Shown here: positions 1-7,282 of the stretch, piece after piece | How positions within the stretch are numbered: the first letter of the stretch is position 1 | Layout: every line of letters starts with the position of its first letter | From: Desulfurivibrio sp. | Lineage (GTDB): Bacteria; Desulfobacterota; Desulfobulbia; Desulfobulbales; SURF-16 | Reading direction: 5' to 3' | NCBI GenBank assembly: GCA_003605035.1 | Contig: QZKJ01000010.1 | Location: 1 to 34,010, forward strand | DNA: 34,010 bases | Position numbers and translations under genes: made by a program | Notes under the pieces: generated by a model | Told to the model about the DNA's origin: nothing | Seen by the model: only the letters and a program-made list of their open reading frames with translations | The model's database searches: none

Positions 1-145
1 GAACGTCGTAGCGAGATCGAGAGAAAAATATTCTGGGCAAGGATGAGTGGTGAAATCGCCCGGAAGCGTAGCAGTGCTACGTTGAGGACGATTTCACCAT
101 GAAGACGACGCCCAGGATATTTTTAGCCGATCGGAGTAGATGTTC
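1..145. repeat. Large imperfect palindrome (about 145 bp)
   Basis: The two halves (1-73 and 75-145) are near-complementary around G74. The innermost arms are cgtagca/tgctacg (67-81). A perfect ggtgaaatcg/cgatttcacc pair lies further out, followed by atattctgggc/gcccaggatat with one mismatch, and the outer ends begin gaac and finish gttc. A two-base length difference between the arms shows the copy is not exact. It ends 44 bp before the MFS gene. The design (long imperfect hairpin, no coding capacity) fits a MITE-like or REP-like element. Further copies elsewhere in the genome are expected but cannot be seen here. Confidence 0.75.
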
Positions 146-189
146 ATTTTGCAAGAGGCTCAACAGGATAAAAAAGGACAATTTCCCCC

Positions 190-1410
190 ATGCAAGGCCA
201 TTTGCTCGTCATCCTTCTTTTGTCGATATTTATCGCGCTGCTCGGCATCGGCATCATCGTGCCGGTCATGCCGGTCTTTGCCGCCAGCCTCGGGGCCGGG
301 GGACTGGCGCTGGGGCTGATCATCGCCGCCTTTTCCATCACCCGCGGCATTTTCCAGCCCATTGTTGGCAATCTGTCCGACCGCTGGGGCAGGAAGATGT
401 TTCTGGTCTGCGGTCTGCTGGTTTATGCCCTGGTGGGCCTGGCCATGCCGGAGGCCACTTCGGTGCTCAATCTGATCGTCATCCGGGCCTTCCATGGCGT
501 GGGCTCGGCCATGATCGTGCCGGTGGCCATGGCCTGCGTCAGCGACCTGGCGCCGGTGGGCCAGGAAGGACGCTATATGGGACTGCTGAATATCGCCATT
601 TTTACCGGCATCGGCAGCGGACCGCTGCTGGGCGGGTTTTTCACTGATCTGTGGGGCATGGCGTCCGCCTTTTACGCCATGGCCGGCCTGAGCAGCCTGG
701 CCCTGCTGCTGGTGGTTTTTCAGCTGCCGGCGCCGGAGCGCCGGGATCTCGGCATCCGCCGCCTGGGCATCATGGAGGCGCTGCGCAGCATGCTCTGCCG
801 GCGGCGAACCGGCGGCATCCTGCTGGCCAGGATGGCCACCATGATCATCATGGTGCCGACCATGGCCTTTCTGCCCCTGCTCATGCACCAGTGGTTCGGT
901 TCAAGCGGCATGGAGATCGGCCTGGTCATCGCCTGCCGCACCCTGGTCAATGCCCTGCTGCAGACCCCCTTCGGCAGAATGGCCGACCGGCGGGACAAGG
1001 CCGTCCTGCTGCTGACCGGCTGCCTGGTCATCAGTATCGTCATGTGCCTGGTGCCGCTGGCCGGCGCCTTCTGGCAGCTGCTGGCGCTGTTTGTCCTGCT
1101 CGGCATGGGTGAGGCGATCATCTGGCCGACCCTGGGCGCCTATGCCACGGAGGAGGGGCGGCGGTACGGCCAGGGCACCATGATGGGTGTCTTCAGTCTG
1201 GCCATGAGCGTCGGGGTATTCTGCGGCTCGCTGGGCGCCGGCTTTACCATGGATCTTCTCGGCCTGCGCTGGTCGTTTTTCATCATCGGCGTCCTGGTGC
1301 TGGCGCTGAGCCTTGTTGCCATCGGCCTGATCAGGGGCTCGGCCGCTCCGGCGGCCCCTGCAACAATTGAGAGAAAACTGGCCCTAATAACAACACCACA
1401 AAAAGATTAA
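190..1410 (+). CDS. MFS drug/metabolite efflux transporter
   Basis: This 406-residue hydrophobic protein has the pattern of 12 transmembrane helices of the major facilitator superfamily. The loop between helices 2 and 3 carries the classic motif A, GNLSDRWGRKMF (about residues 61-72). A second copy after helix 8, GRMADRRDKAVLL, marks the start of the C-terminal half. A proline/glycine-rich GIGIIVPVMPVF segment in helix 1 and GSGPLLGGFF in helix 5 resemble motif C of drug:H+ antiporters of the TetA/Bcr type. It should work in the inner membrane, driven by the proton gradient. The ATG at 190 is preceded by aaaaagga about 8 bases upstream. It stands alone behind the palindrome. The substrate cannot be deduced. 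Confidence 0.85.
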   Translation: MQGHLLVILLLSIFIALLGIGIIVPVMPVFAASLGAGGLALGLIIAAFSITRGIFQPIVGNLSDRWGRKMFLVCGLLVYALVGLAMPEATSVLNLIVIRAFHGVGSAMIVPVAMACVSDLAPVGQEGRYMGLLNIAIFTGIGSGPLLGGFFTDLWGMASAFYAMAGLSSLALLLVVFQLPAPERRDLGIRRLGIMEALRSMLCRRRTGGILLARMATMIIMVPTMAFLPLLMHQWFGSSGMEIGLVIACRTLVNALLQTPFGRMADRRDKAVLLLTGCLVISIVMCLVPLAGAFWQLLALFVLLGMGEAIIWPTLGAYATEEGRRYGQGTMMGVFSLAMSVGVFCGSLGAGFTMDLLGLRWSFFIIGVLVLALSLVAIGLIRGSAAPAAPATIERKLALITTPQKD

Positions 1411-1472
1411 AGAAAAAAGGGAGCTGCTGTGTCAGTCAGGCAATAAATCAGCCCGGTTTGCGCATATTTTCT

Positions 1473-1501
1473 TTGAGATTTCCGGCTTAACCTGCTATTG
1501 A
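1473..1501 (+). promoter_or_regulatory. Possible sigma70-type promoter for the 1542 gene
   Basis: TTGAGA (1473-1478), a 17-base spacer and TATTGA (1496-1501) lie 40 bp upstream of the first candidate start of the next gene. Both hexamers deviate from consensus, so this is weak. Confidence 0.25.
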
Positions 1502-1541
1502 TTAATTCCTATTTTTATCGCATCATCATCGCTATGGGTGT

Positions 1542-3422
1542 ATGATGCAGGTCCTGCAGGGCTTTCGGAGAAACACTTTAATATTTCAGGCGGGGATCGT
1601 TGCAAGCAACATGCTAAGTTCAGTTTTGAGGAGTGCGCATACATTTCACATCCCGGTGATGGGTACTGGGTTTACCATCGATACGCCGTTGCGCGTGGCC
1701 AAATACGGTATCAGTTCGGTCATCTCGCTGGTCGATGATCTGCTGCTGGAGCAAATGCGCAAATACCACTGCGAGAAGGCCGGCGAACCCTATGAGGAGA
1801 TTACCGGCCAGGAAGATGATGCCCGCGCCCTGCGCGTTACCGCCTACCTCAATCTGCTGGATCGGCTCATTGTGCGGCAGGTGCGGGAGCTGCAGGCCGC
1901 GCCTTTTACGCCGGCCAGCGATATCACCCGCTACTACGAGATGCTGCCGGATGATGCGCCGATCAAACAGGATTACCTGGCCATGCTGGCCACCGCTGAT
2001 GCCGGCGAGAAGGCCGGGCTGCAGAAGATGCTGCGCGAGCATGCCGTGCCCGGCGCCATTGATGTCAATATCATGACCAAGCTTGACCGCATCAATTACC
2101 GGCACGGCCAGGAGCTGGGGCCGGAATTCTCCGATGCCATGGCAGCCCTGCGCGGCTATGCCCTGAGCACGGTCCGCTCCTCCATTATCCTGTCGGCCGG
2201 CATCAACAAGCGGCTCTACAGTTACATCGCCTCCTTTGATGATTTTTTCCCGGATCCGGACGGCATCAGCAAAAAGAAAGTCGTACTCAAGGTGAGCGAT
2301 TTCCGCTCAGCGGAAATCCAGGGGAAATTCCTGGCAAAGCAGGGGGTGTGGGTCTCCGAGTACCGGATTGAGTCCGGATTGAACTGCGGCGGCCATGCCT
2401 TTGCCTCAAAGGGTTTTGTGCTGGGTCCGATCCTGGAGGAATTCAAAGCGAAAAAAGAGGAGCTGTTCGGGAAACTGCACGCCATTTATGCCAAGGCGGC
2501 TGCCGCACTGGGCCGTCAGGTCGGCGACAGCCCCAGGGAAGTGCGCATTACCGTACAGGGCGGCATCGGCACCGCGGCCGAAGACCAACTGCTCCTCAAA
2601 TACTACGGGGTTGACGGCACCGGCTGGGGCACCCCTTTCCTGCTCGTGCCCGAGATCGTCAATATTGATGACGCCCATCTGCAGAAACTGCTCAGCGCCA
2701 ACGCGGATGATGTCTATCTGAGCGAAAGTTCGCCGCTGGGCATCCCGTTCTGGAACCTGCGCACCTCAGCCAGTGAAGAGGCGCGGCTCAGGCGGGTCAG
2801 CGAGGGCAAGCCAGGCACCGCCTGCACCAAGGGCCATCTCGTCTCCAATACGGAATTCACCGAACGGCCCATCTGTCTTGCCTCCCGGGTCTACCAGAAA
2901 AAGAAACTGGCCAAGCTGCCGGAGGAGGGCTACCCGCCGCCGCTGCTGGCAAAGGTGCGGGAAGGGGTGACGGCCAAATCCTGTATCTGTCATGACCTGG
3001 CCGGCTGCATCACCCTGCCGGCCGGCATCGATCCCACTGCCACCCCGGCGGTGTGCTGCGGCCCCAACATTGTCAATTTCAGCAAGGTTGCCACCCTGGA
3101 GGAGATGGTGTCCCATATCTACGGCAGAATCTCCCTGCTGACCAGGCCGGAACGGCCGCACATGTTTGTCCGGGAGATCGGCATCTTTGTCGATTATCTG
3201 CGCGGTGAGGTGGAAAAAGTCGCCTCCGGGCTGGTCGCCCGGCCCCAGGGTTACCTGCAGGAGATCAAGGACAACCTTCTCAAGGCTGTTGACTATTATC
3301 AGGGCCTGCCCCGGCAGATTATCAAAGAGAAAAGCGAGCAGTTTTTCAGTGACCTGCAGTGCATGCGCGAGGTAATTGAGGCGCTTCCCCTGGGAGACGC
3401 CGCCGCGGACAGCCGGGTTTGA
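1542..3422 (+). CDS. Conserved hypothetical protein, nitronate monooxygenase-like TIM barrel with Cys-rich C-terminal part
   Basis: 626 residues; I do not recognise a named function. Three motifs recall the FMN-binding TIM barrel of nitronate monooxygenase/2-nitropropane dioxygenase proteins: IPVMGTGFTIDTP near residues 37-49 (start of the barrel), SGLNCGGHAF at 278-287 (compare EAGGH), and GGIGTAAED with GVDGTGWGTPFLLVPE at 340-371 (phosphate-binding end of the barrel). A stretch of about 130 residues (80-210) looks like an insertion. After the barrel come seven cysteines (428, 445, 481, 483, 489, 505, 506), including CIC-x5-C and CC, which could hold a metal or Fe-S cluster. The start is uncertain: ATG 1542, 1545 and 1611 are in frame and none has a strong ribosome site. 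Similarity begins at about residue 37. It may form a unit with downstream mtgA, 137 bp away. Confidence 0.6.
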   Translation: MMQVLQGFRRNTLIFQAGIVASNMLSSVLRSAHTFHIPVMGTGFTIDTPLRVAKYGISSVISLVDDLLLEQMRKYHCEKAGEPYEEITGQEDDARALRVTAYLNLLDRLIVRQVRELQAAPFTPASDITRYYEMLPDDAPIKQDYLAMLATADAGEKAGLQKMLREHAVPGAIDVNIMTKLDRINYRHGQELGPEFSDAMAALRGYALSTVRSSIILSAGINKRLYSYIASFDDFFPDPDGISKKKVVLKVSDFRSAEIQGKFLAKQGVWVSEYRIESGLNCGGHAFASKGFVLGPILEEFKAKKEELFGKLHAIYAKAAAALGRQVGDSPREVRITVQGGIGTAAEDQLLLKYYGVDGTGWGTPFLLVPEIVNIDDAHLQKLLSANADDVYLSESSPLGIPFWNLRTSASEEARLRRVSEGKPGTACTKGHLVSNTEFTERPICLASRVYQKKKLAKLPEEGYPPPLLAKVREGVTAKSCICHDLAGCITLPAGIDPTATPAVCCGPNIVNFSKVATLEEMVSHIYGRISLLTRPERPHMFVREIGIFVDYLRGEVEKVASGLVARPQGYLQEIKDNLLKAVDYYQGLPRQIIKEKSEQFFSDLQCMREVIEALPLGDAAADSRV

Positions 3423-3559
3423 CCCGCCGGCCGGCACTTTTACCATTTCGATCACCTCTGCCGCAAAAAAAAGAATTTTTCCAGCATAGCCTTGCATTCC
3501 GGGCCAAGTCTCATAAAATAGCGTTTTATCAATAACGGCATGGTGCGGCTTGCGGATGT

Positions 3560-4420
3560 TTGCCGGCCATGCCTGCCTGTCTTGATAACACGCTCTTGTT
3601 GTCTATGGGTTTTGTTACGGGGTTGAGGTTGGGCTTTTACCAGTTAAAAAACGGTGAGGAGGATACTGCCGTCGCATCTCTATTTTCACGAATCCGTCCG
3701 GGCCGCAGAGCCGCGGGCCGGGGGAGCCTGGCCGGGCTGCTGATTCTTATCGGCCGGCTGCTGCTGGCGGGCCTTGTTTTGTCAGTTGCCCTGGTCCTTG
3801 TCCTGCGCTGGGTTGCGCCGCCGACCAGCGCCTTCATGGCGGGGCGGCACCTGGCCCAGCTCTTCGGCAGTGACGCCCGCAGCCGCATCAGCTACCAGTG
3901 GGTCGACTGGGAGGGGATTTCTCCCCATCTGCTCCTGGCCGTGGTTGCCGCCGAGGACCAGAAGTTTCCCCGCCATGCCGGCTTTGATTTTGACTCCATC
4001 GGCAAGGCCCTGGAAAAAAACCGCCAGGGCGGCCGGCTGCGGGGGGCGAGCACCATCAGTCAGCAGGTAGCCAAGAATCTCTTTCTGTGGCCGGAGCGCA
4101 GTTATGTGCGCAAGGGGCTGGAGGCCTACTTTACCGTGTTGCTGGAATGTCTGTGGCCGAAAAAGAGGATTCTCGAGGTGTATGTCAATATCGCGGAATT
4201 CGGCGACGGCATCTATGGGGTGCATGCCGCGGCGGCGCGCTTTTTCAACAAGCAGCCCGCTGAGCTGACCAAATGGGATGCGGCCCTGCTGGCTGCCGTG
4301 CTGCCCAACCCCAGGGTGCTGAAGGCACGCAAGCCGTCCTCCTATGTCATGGAGCGCAGGCGGTGGATCGCCACCCAGATGCGGCAGCTGAACGGCCCCG
4401 ACTATCTGCGCAAGCTGTGA
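3560..4420 (+). CDS. mtgA: Monofunctional biosynthetic peptidoglycan transglycosylase
   Basis: This GT51 enzyme polymerises lipid II into glycan strands in the periplasm while anchored in the inner membrane. A single hydrophobic helix (about residues 55-80, rich in LLILIGRLLLAGLVLSVAL) precedes the catalytic domain. The family motifs are all present: VVAAEDQKFPRHAGFD with the catalytic Glu, GASTISQQVAKNLFLW, and KKRILEVYVNIAEFGDGIYG. There is no transpeptidase domain, so it is the MtgA form. The called start gives a longer N-terminus than usual. ATG 3605 is an alternative, and a gaggagg box near 3656 has no good start codon behind it. It is followed after 34 bp by the Mth938-like gene and looks like the first gene of a short operon. 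Confidence 0.9.
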   Translation: MPAMPACLDNTLLLSMGFVTGLRLGFYQLKNGEEDTAVASLFSRIRPGRRAAGRGSLAGLLILIGRLLLAGLVLSVALVLVLRWVAPPTSAFMAGRHLAQLFGSDARSRISYQWVDWEGISPHLLLAVVAAEDQKFPRHAGFDFDSIGKALEKNRQGGRLRGASTISQQVAKNLFLWPERSYVRKGLEAYFTVLLECLWPKKRILEVYVNIAEFGDGIYGVHAAAARFFNKQPAELTKWDAALLAAVLPNPRVLKARKPSSYVMERRRWIATQMRQLNGPDYLRKL

Positions 4421-4454
4421 CGGCAATGGCTCTGCCGCCGGGAAGCCGGGTGGC

Positions 4455-4829
4455 ATGAACAGGGAAAGTCTGCAACAGGTGATGGCAATGATTGAACAGT
4501 ACTCGTTTGGCAGGATGGTGATCTCCGGCAGGGTATACAGCGCTGATCTGAAAATCATCAACAACAGGGTGGTGGCGGACTGGTGGCGCAAGGCCGGTCA
4601 TGTGGTGGATGTGGATGATGTGGCGGACATCCTGGCCGCCAAACCGCAGTGCCTGGTCATCGGCAAAGGTAAACCCGGGCTCATGCGGGTAAGCCCGGAG
4701 CTGGCCGCGGAGCTGCGGGAGCAGGGGATTGAACTGGTGGCTGAACCCACGGAGAGCGCGGTGGCCACCTTTAATCGCTTGGCTGCCGCCGGCCGCCAGG
4801 TGGCCGCCGGTTTTCATCTCAGTTGCTGA
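4455..4829 (+). CDS. Mth938-like domain protein (DUF498 family)
   Basis: 124 residues. The sequence matches the Mth938/NDUFAF3 fold family: an early IEQYSFGRMVISGRVYSADLKI strand region, a tryptophan pair in VADWWRKAGH, DVADILAAKPQCLVIGKG (the usual GTG-like glycine loop), and a C-terminal segment ending in TESAVATFNRLAAAGRQVAAGFHLSC. Bacterial members are small cytosolic proteins without a defined reaction; the mitochondrial homologue helps assemble complex I. It sits between mtgA (34 bp upstream) and an M48 lipoprotein protease (19 bp downstream), probably in one transcript, which says little about its role. The ATG at 4455 follows the end of mtgA closely and lacks a strong ribosome site. 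Confidence 0.8.
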   Translation: MNRESLQQVMAMIEQYSFGRMVISGRVYSADLKIINNRVVADWWRKAGHVVDVDDVADILAAKPQCLVIGKGKPGLMRVSPELAAELREQGIELVAEPTESAVATFNRLAAAGRQVAAGFHLSC

Positions 4830-4848
4830 CCGGCGGGGAGAGCTGACC

Positions 4849-5742
4849 ATGAAGGGGAAATGGCTGCTGCAGTGCTTGCTGCTGTTCTGCTGTCTCTGTC
4901 TGCCGGTGCTGAGCGGCTGCGAGGATACCGATGTCCGGCTGGCGGCCGAGGCGGGACTCGATGCCGCCCGCGCGGTCACCCTGTCCGATGAGGCCGTGCG
5001 GCAGCTGGCGCTGCAGTCGGCCCGCTATGCCGACGAACGGCAGAGGCTGGCCGAACCAGGCAGCCCTTACGCCAGACGGCTACAGAAGCTGGTCGGCGAC
5101 CATCAGCAGGATGGGGCGCTTCGTTTCAATTACGGGGTGTATCTGGCCGATGAGGTCAACGCCTTTGCCATGGCCGACGGCACCATCCGCCTTTACAGCG
5201 GGCTGATGGACCTGCTTGACGACGGCGAGCTGCAGTTTGTCATCGGCCATGAGATGGGGCATGTGGCCGGCAAGCATATCCGCAAAAAAATCCAGCTGGC
5301 CTATGCGGCCAGCGCGGTGCGCAAGGGCATCGCCTCGCTGAACAGCCCGGTGGGCGAGCTTGCCCGTTCGCAGCTGGGCGCCTTTTCCGAACTGCTCATG
5401 GCAGCCCAGTTCTCCCAGTTGGAGGAGAAGGAGGCGGATGACTACGGTCTGGCGTTTCTCAAAAAGCATGGCTACCAGGCAACAGCCGCGGTGAGTGCCC
5501 TGCGCAAACTTGCCGCTCTCGGCAATGACCACTCTTTCCTGTCCAGCCACCCGGCCCCGGACCAGCGGGCGGAGCGACTGGAACTGCAGCTGGCCGGCAA
5601 GGCGTTGCCCGTGGTGGAGAGCCGGGAGAATCTTTTCGGCCGGCTGACCGGCTGGCTGGCCGGAGAGTTCCCCGGCCTGTATGAATGGTTGTGTCGTTTT
5701 TTCCCCTGGCTGGAAAAGAAGGAGGAGGGGGCGGCCGTTTGA
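4849..5742 (+). CDS. M48-family metalloprotease lipoprotein
   Basis: 297 residues. A lipoprotein signal peptide ends in LSGC with the modified Cys at 24, so the protein should be tethered in the periplasm. The zinc-binding HEMGH motif is at 134-138, and the third ligand is probably Glu195 in EEKEADDYG. SSHPAPDQRAERL near residue 235 is the usual late M48 motif. It resembles the LoiP/YcaL/BepA-type periplasmic proteases that degrade misfolded outer-membrane proteins, but lacks the TPR domain of BepA. I chose ATG 4849, which has ggggag 8-9 bases upstream and begins the signal peptide; a longer reading frame from 4729 would overlap the preceding gene and bury the signal. It is the last gene of the mtgA cluster and converges with the HD gene. 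Confidence 0.88.
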   Translation: MKGKWLLQCLLLFCCLCLPVLSGCEDTDVRLAAEAGLDAARAVTLSDEAVRQLALQSARYADERQRLAEPGSPYARRLQKLVGDHQQDGALRFNYGVYLADEVNAFAMADGTIRLYSGLMDLLDDGELQFVIGHEMGHVAGKHIRKKIQLAYAASAVRKGIASLNSPVGELARSQLGAFSELLMAAQFSQLEEKEADDYGLAFLKKHGYQATAAVSALRKLAALGNDHSFLSSHPAPDQRAERLELQLAGKALPVVESRENLFGRLTGWLAGEFPGLYEWLCRFFPWLEKKEEGAAV

Positions 5743-5777
5743 TTGCTGCCCGCGCGATCACAAACGTCGACGTTCCC

Positions 5778-5807
5778 GCAGGGGCGCCCCCCGCGGGTGT
5801 CCCCTGT
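5778..5807. repeat. GC-rich palindrome at a convergent junction
   Basis: gcagggg (5778-5784) pairs with the complementary cccctgt (5801-5807, last base imperfect). Nested GC palindromes (ggggcgcccc at 5781-5790; cccgc/gcggg at 5775-5797) lie inside, with a 12-bp palindrome aacgtcgacgtt at 5763-5774 just before. It occupies the 81-bp space between two convergent genes. It looks like a diverged relative of the palindromes at 19920 and 29098 and could work as a bidirectional terminator, although no T tract follows. Confidence 0.5.
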
Positions 5808-5823
5808 CCCGGCTGGGCAGGGC

Positions 5824-6969
5824 TCAGGGCTGGGGAATGATGCCGGCCGCCGAGATGCCTTTGATCGCATACTCCTCGCTGTTGATGAAGTTGGCGAAAA
5901 TAATCAGGAAGGTCACCGCCACCAGCGCCATCAGTCTCTTGTCCCGGTAAAGGCTGTCCAGCCCTTTCTTTTTCATCTCCTTGTTGTCATAGACGAAATG
6001 CCGCCGGAAAATGCCGTCGAGCACTGACTGCCCTTCCGCCCTGATGGCGTCGCAGCCGCCGCGGTGGGAGTAGGCCATGGCCTCGAGCAGCAGGGCCCGC
6101 TGGTCGGCGGGCGAGGTCAGGTGGTAGGCGAAGATATGCAGCATGATGGTCTGGGCCTCCCTGATGCTTGCCACGGCCAGGGAATAGAAAAGTTTCTGCG
6201 CCGCCTCGCCCAGAGGCAGCTGCTCGGCCCGCAGCATGGAGAGGAATACCACGTTTTTATACAGCTGGAACAGCCGCATGGCGCCGTTGATCTTGCTGGC
6301 CGAGGGATGGTGCTGGCTGAGGTGCAGCCCTGCATAGGAGTTGACGAAGAGAATATCAAAGATGACCTGAAAGGCCCGGGCCCGGTCGGTGAAATCCTGC
6401 AGGTCGATGCGCAGATCGAGCGTGTTGTCCAGCCGGTCCGCCAGCTTGATCACCGCAAGCTCCGGGGTCAGCCGCGCCTGATTCAGCAGGCGGCCGAGAT
6501 ATTCGGTGTACTTCTGGCCCTTGGGCTTGGCGAGAAAGGCAATACGTTCGTTGAGCAACCAGTTGGTTTGGGAATCGATCTTCTCCAGCAGCAGTCGGTA
6601 GCGGGTATCGAGCCTGCTCCAGCTCTCCGGACTGTATCGCTCCGCGATCAGATCCTCTTCCTTGTCATGCAGCAGGGCGGTGAGCAGATCCAGGGTGCTG
6701 GGTTTTTCCTGAGCCTTGGCCAGCAGGGCGGAGGCCCGGATGGGATGGAGGATGGCCAGGGGGCCCAGCCAGCGTTTCTGGTTGCCATAGGCCTCGCCGA
6801 GATACTCCAGGGCCTCCAGCAGAAAATTTTCCGAGACCCTGGTATACGCCGGCTGATTGCCCACCACCAGATTCAGGATCCCCTGCCAGTTGACCGGTTC
6901 GCCGGCAAGCTGATAGTTGAGAAAGGAGGACAGGGAAAGAAACTCCTGGGTGTCGATCAGCGGTTTCAT
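5824..6969 (-). CDS. Membrane-anchored HD-domain protein with RelA/SpoT-type hydrolase active site
   Basis: 381 residues. The N-terminal two thirds carry the HD hydrolase signature of the (p)ppGpp hydrolases: LHP with His75, the HDxxED motif at 101-106 (LLHDKEED), and IKLADRLDN at 174-182 with Asp178 and Asn182. These match the Mn-binding and catalytic positions of RelA/SpoT and MESH1. There is no synthetase, TGS or ACT domain. The C-terminus has one hydrophobic segment (about 348-365, ALVAVTFLIIFANFI) with a short tail, suggesting an inner-membrane tail anchor. The likely role is hydrolysis of (p)ppGpp or a related nucleotide at the membrane; the substrate is inference. The ATG at 6969 has a gtgagg box a few bases before it. 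It is a single gene, convergent with the M48 gene. Confidence 0.75.
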   Translation of the reverse strand: MKPLIDTQEFLSLSSFLNYQLAGEPVNWQGILNLVVGNQPAYTRVSENFLLEALEYLGEAYGNQKRWLGPLAILHPIRASALLAKAQEKPSTLDLLTALLHDKEEDLIAERYSPESWSRLDTRYRLLLEKIDSQTNWLLNERIAFLAKPKGQKYTEYLGRLLNQARLTPELAVIKLADRLDNTLDLRIDLQDFTDRARAFQVIFDILFVNSYAGLHLSQHHPSASKINGAMRLFQLYKNVVFLSMLRAEQLPLGEAAQKLFYSLAVASIREAQTIMLHIFAYHLTSPADQRALLLEAMAYSHRGGCDAIRAEGQSVLDGIFRRHFVYDNKEMKKKGLDSLYRDKRLMALVAVTFLIIFANFINSEEYAIKGISAAGIIPQP

Positions 6970-7282
6970 GCCTCACCCCCGCATCCCTTTACTTTCAAAC
7001 AGGGGCAACTGCGCTGGACCCCGTTTTGCACCGGCGTGACGACTTTCTGCGCGACCATTATTCGTACTCTGCAGGGAAAAATCAGACGACCAAAGGCTGA
7101 ATAGAATTTTTTCATTTTCTCCAGATATACCATGGCGGTTAGTGAGTACAAGTTTTTTTTCGCTGCATCTTCGGATGCTTGTGCCAAGCGTCCCGCAGCT
7201 TCACGGACTGCCGGCCGCCTGTTTGCCAGGCCTGGCAATGGATAAGGGGAAAATGAAGGTGGTCACGGGTCCTGCAGGTGCG
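6970..7282 (-). promoter_or_regulatory. 313-bp intergenic region with possible HD-gene promoter and a 16-bp palindrome
   Basis: The region separates the 3' end of the hybrid kinase gene from the start of the HD gene, both on the minus strand. Reading minus, TTGTAC (7151-7146), a 16-base spacer and TATATC (7129-7124) form a possible promoter that would give a leader of about 150 bases for the HD gene. A perfect palindrome ttgccaggcctggcaa lies at 7223-7238; it has no T run, so an operator or a weak terminator are both possible. A 90-codon open frame across this region resembles no protein I know, and I treat the region as non-coding. Confidence 0.3.

Noticed and set aside
6966..7238. 90-codon minus-strand frame upstream of the HD gene
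   Set aside because: No similarity to known proteins, overlaps the HD gene start and covers the probable promoter.
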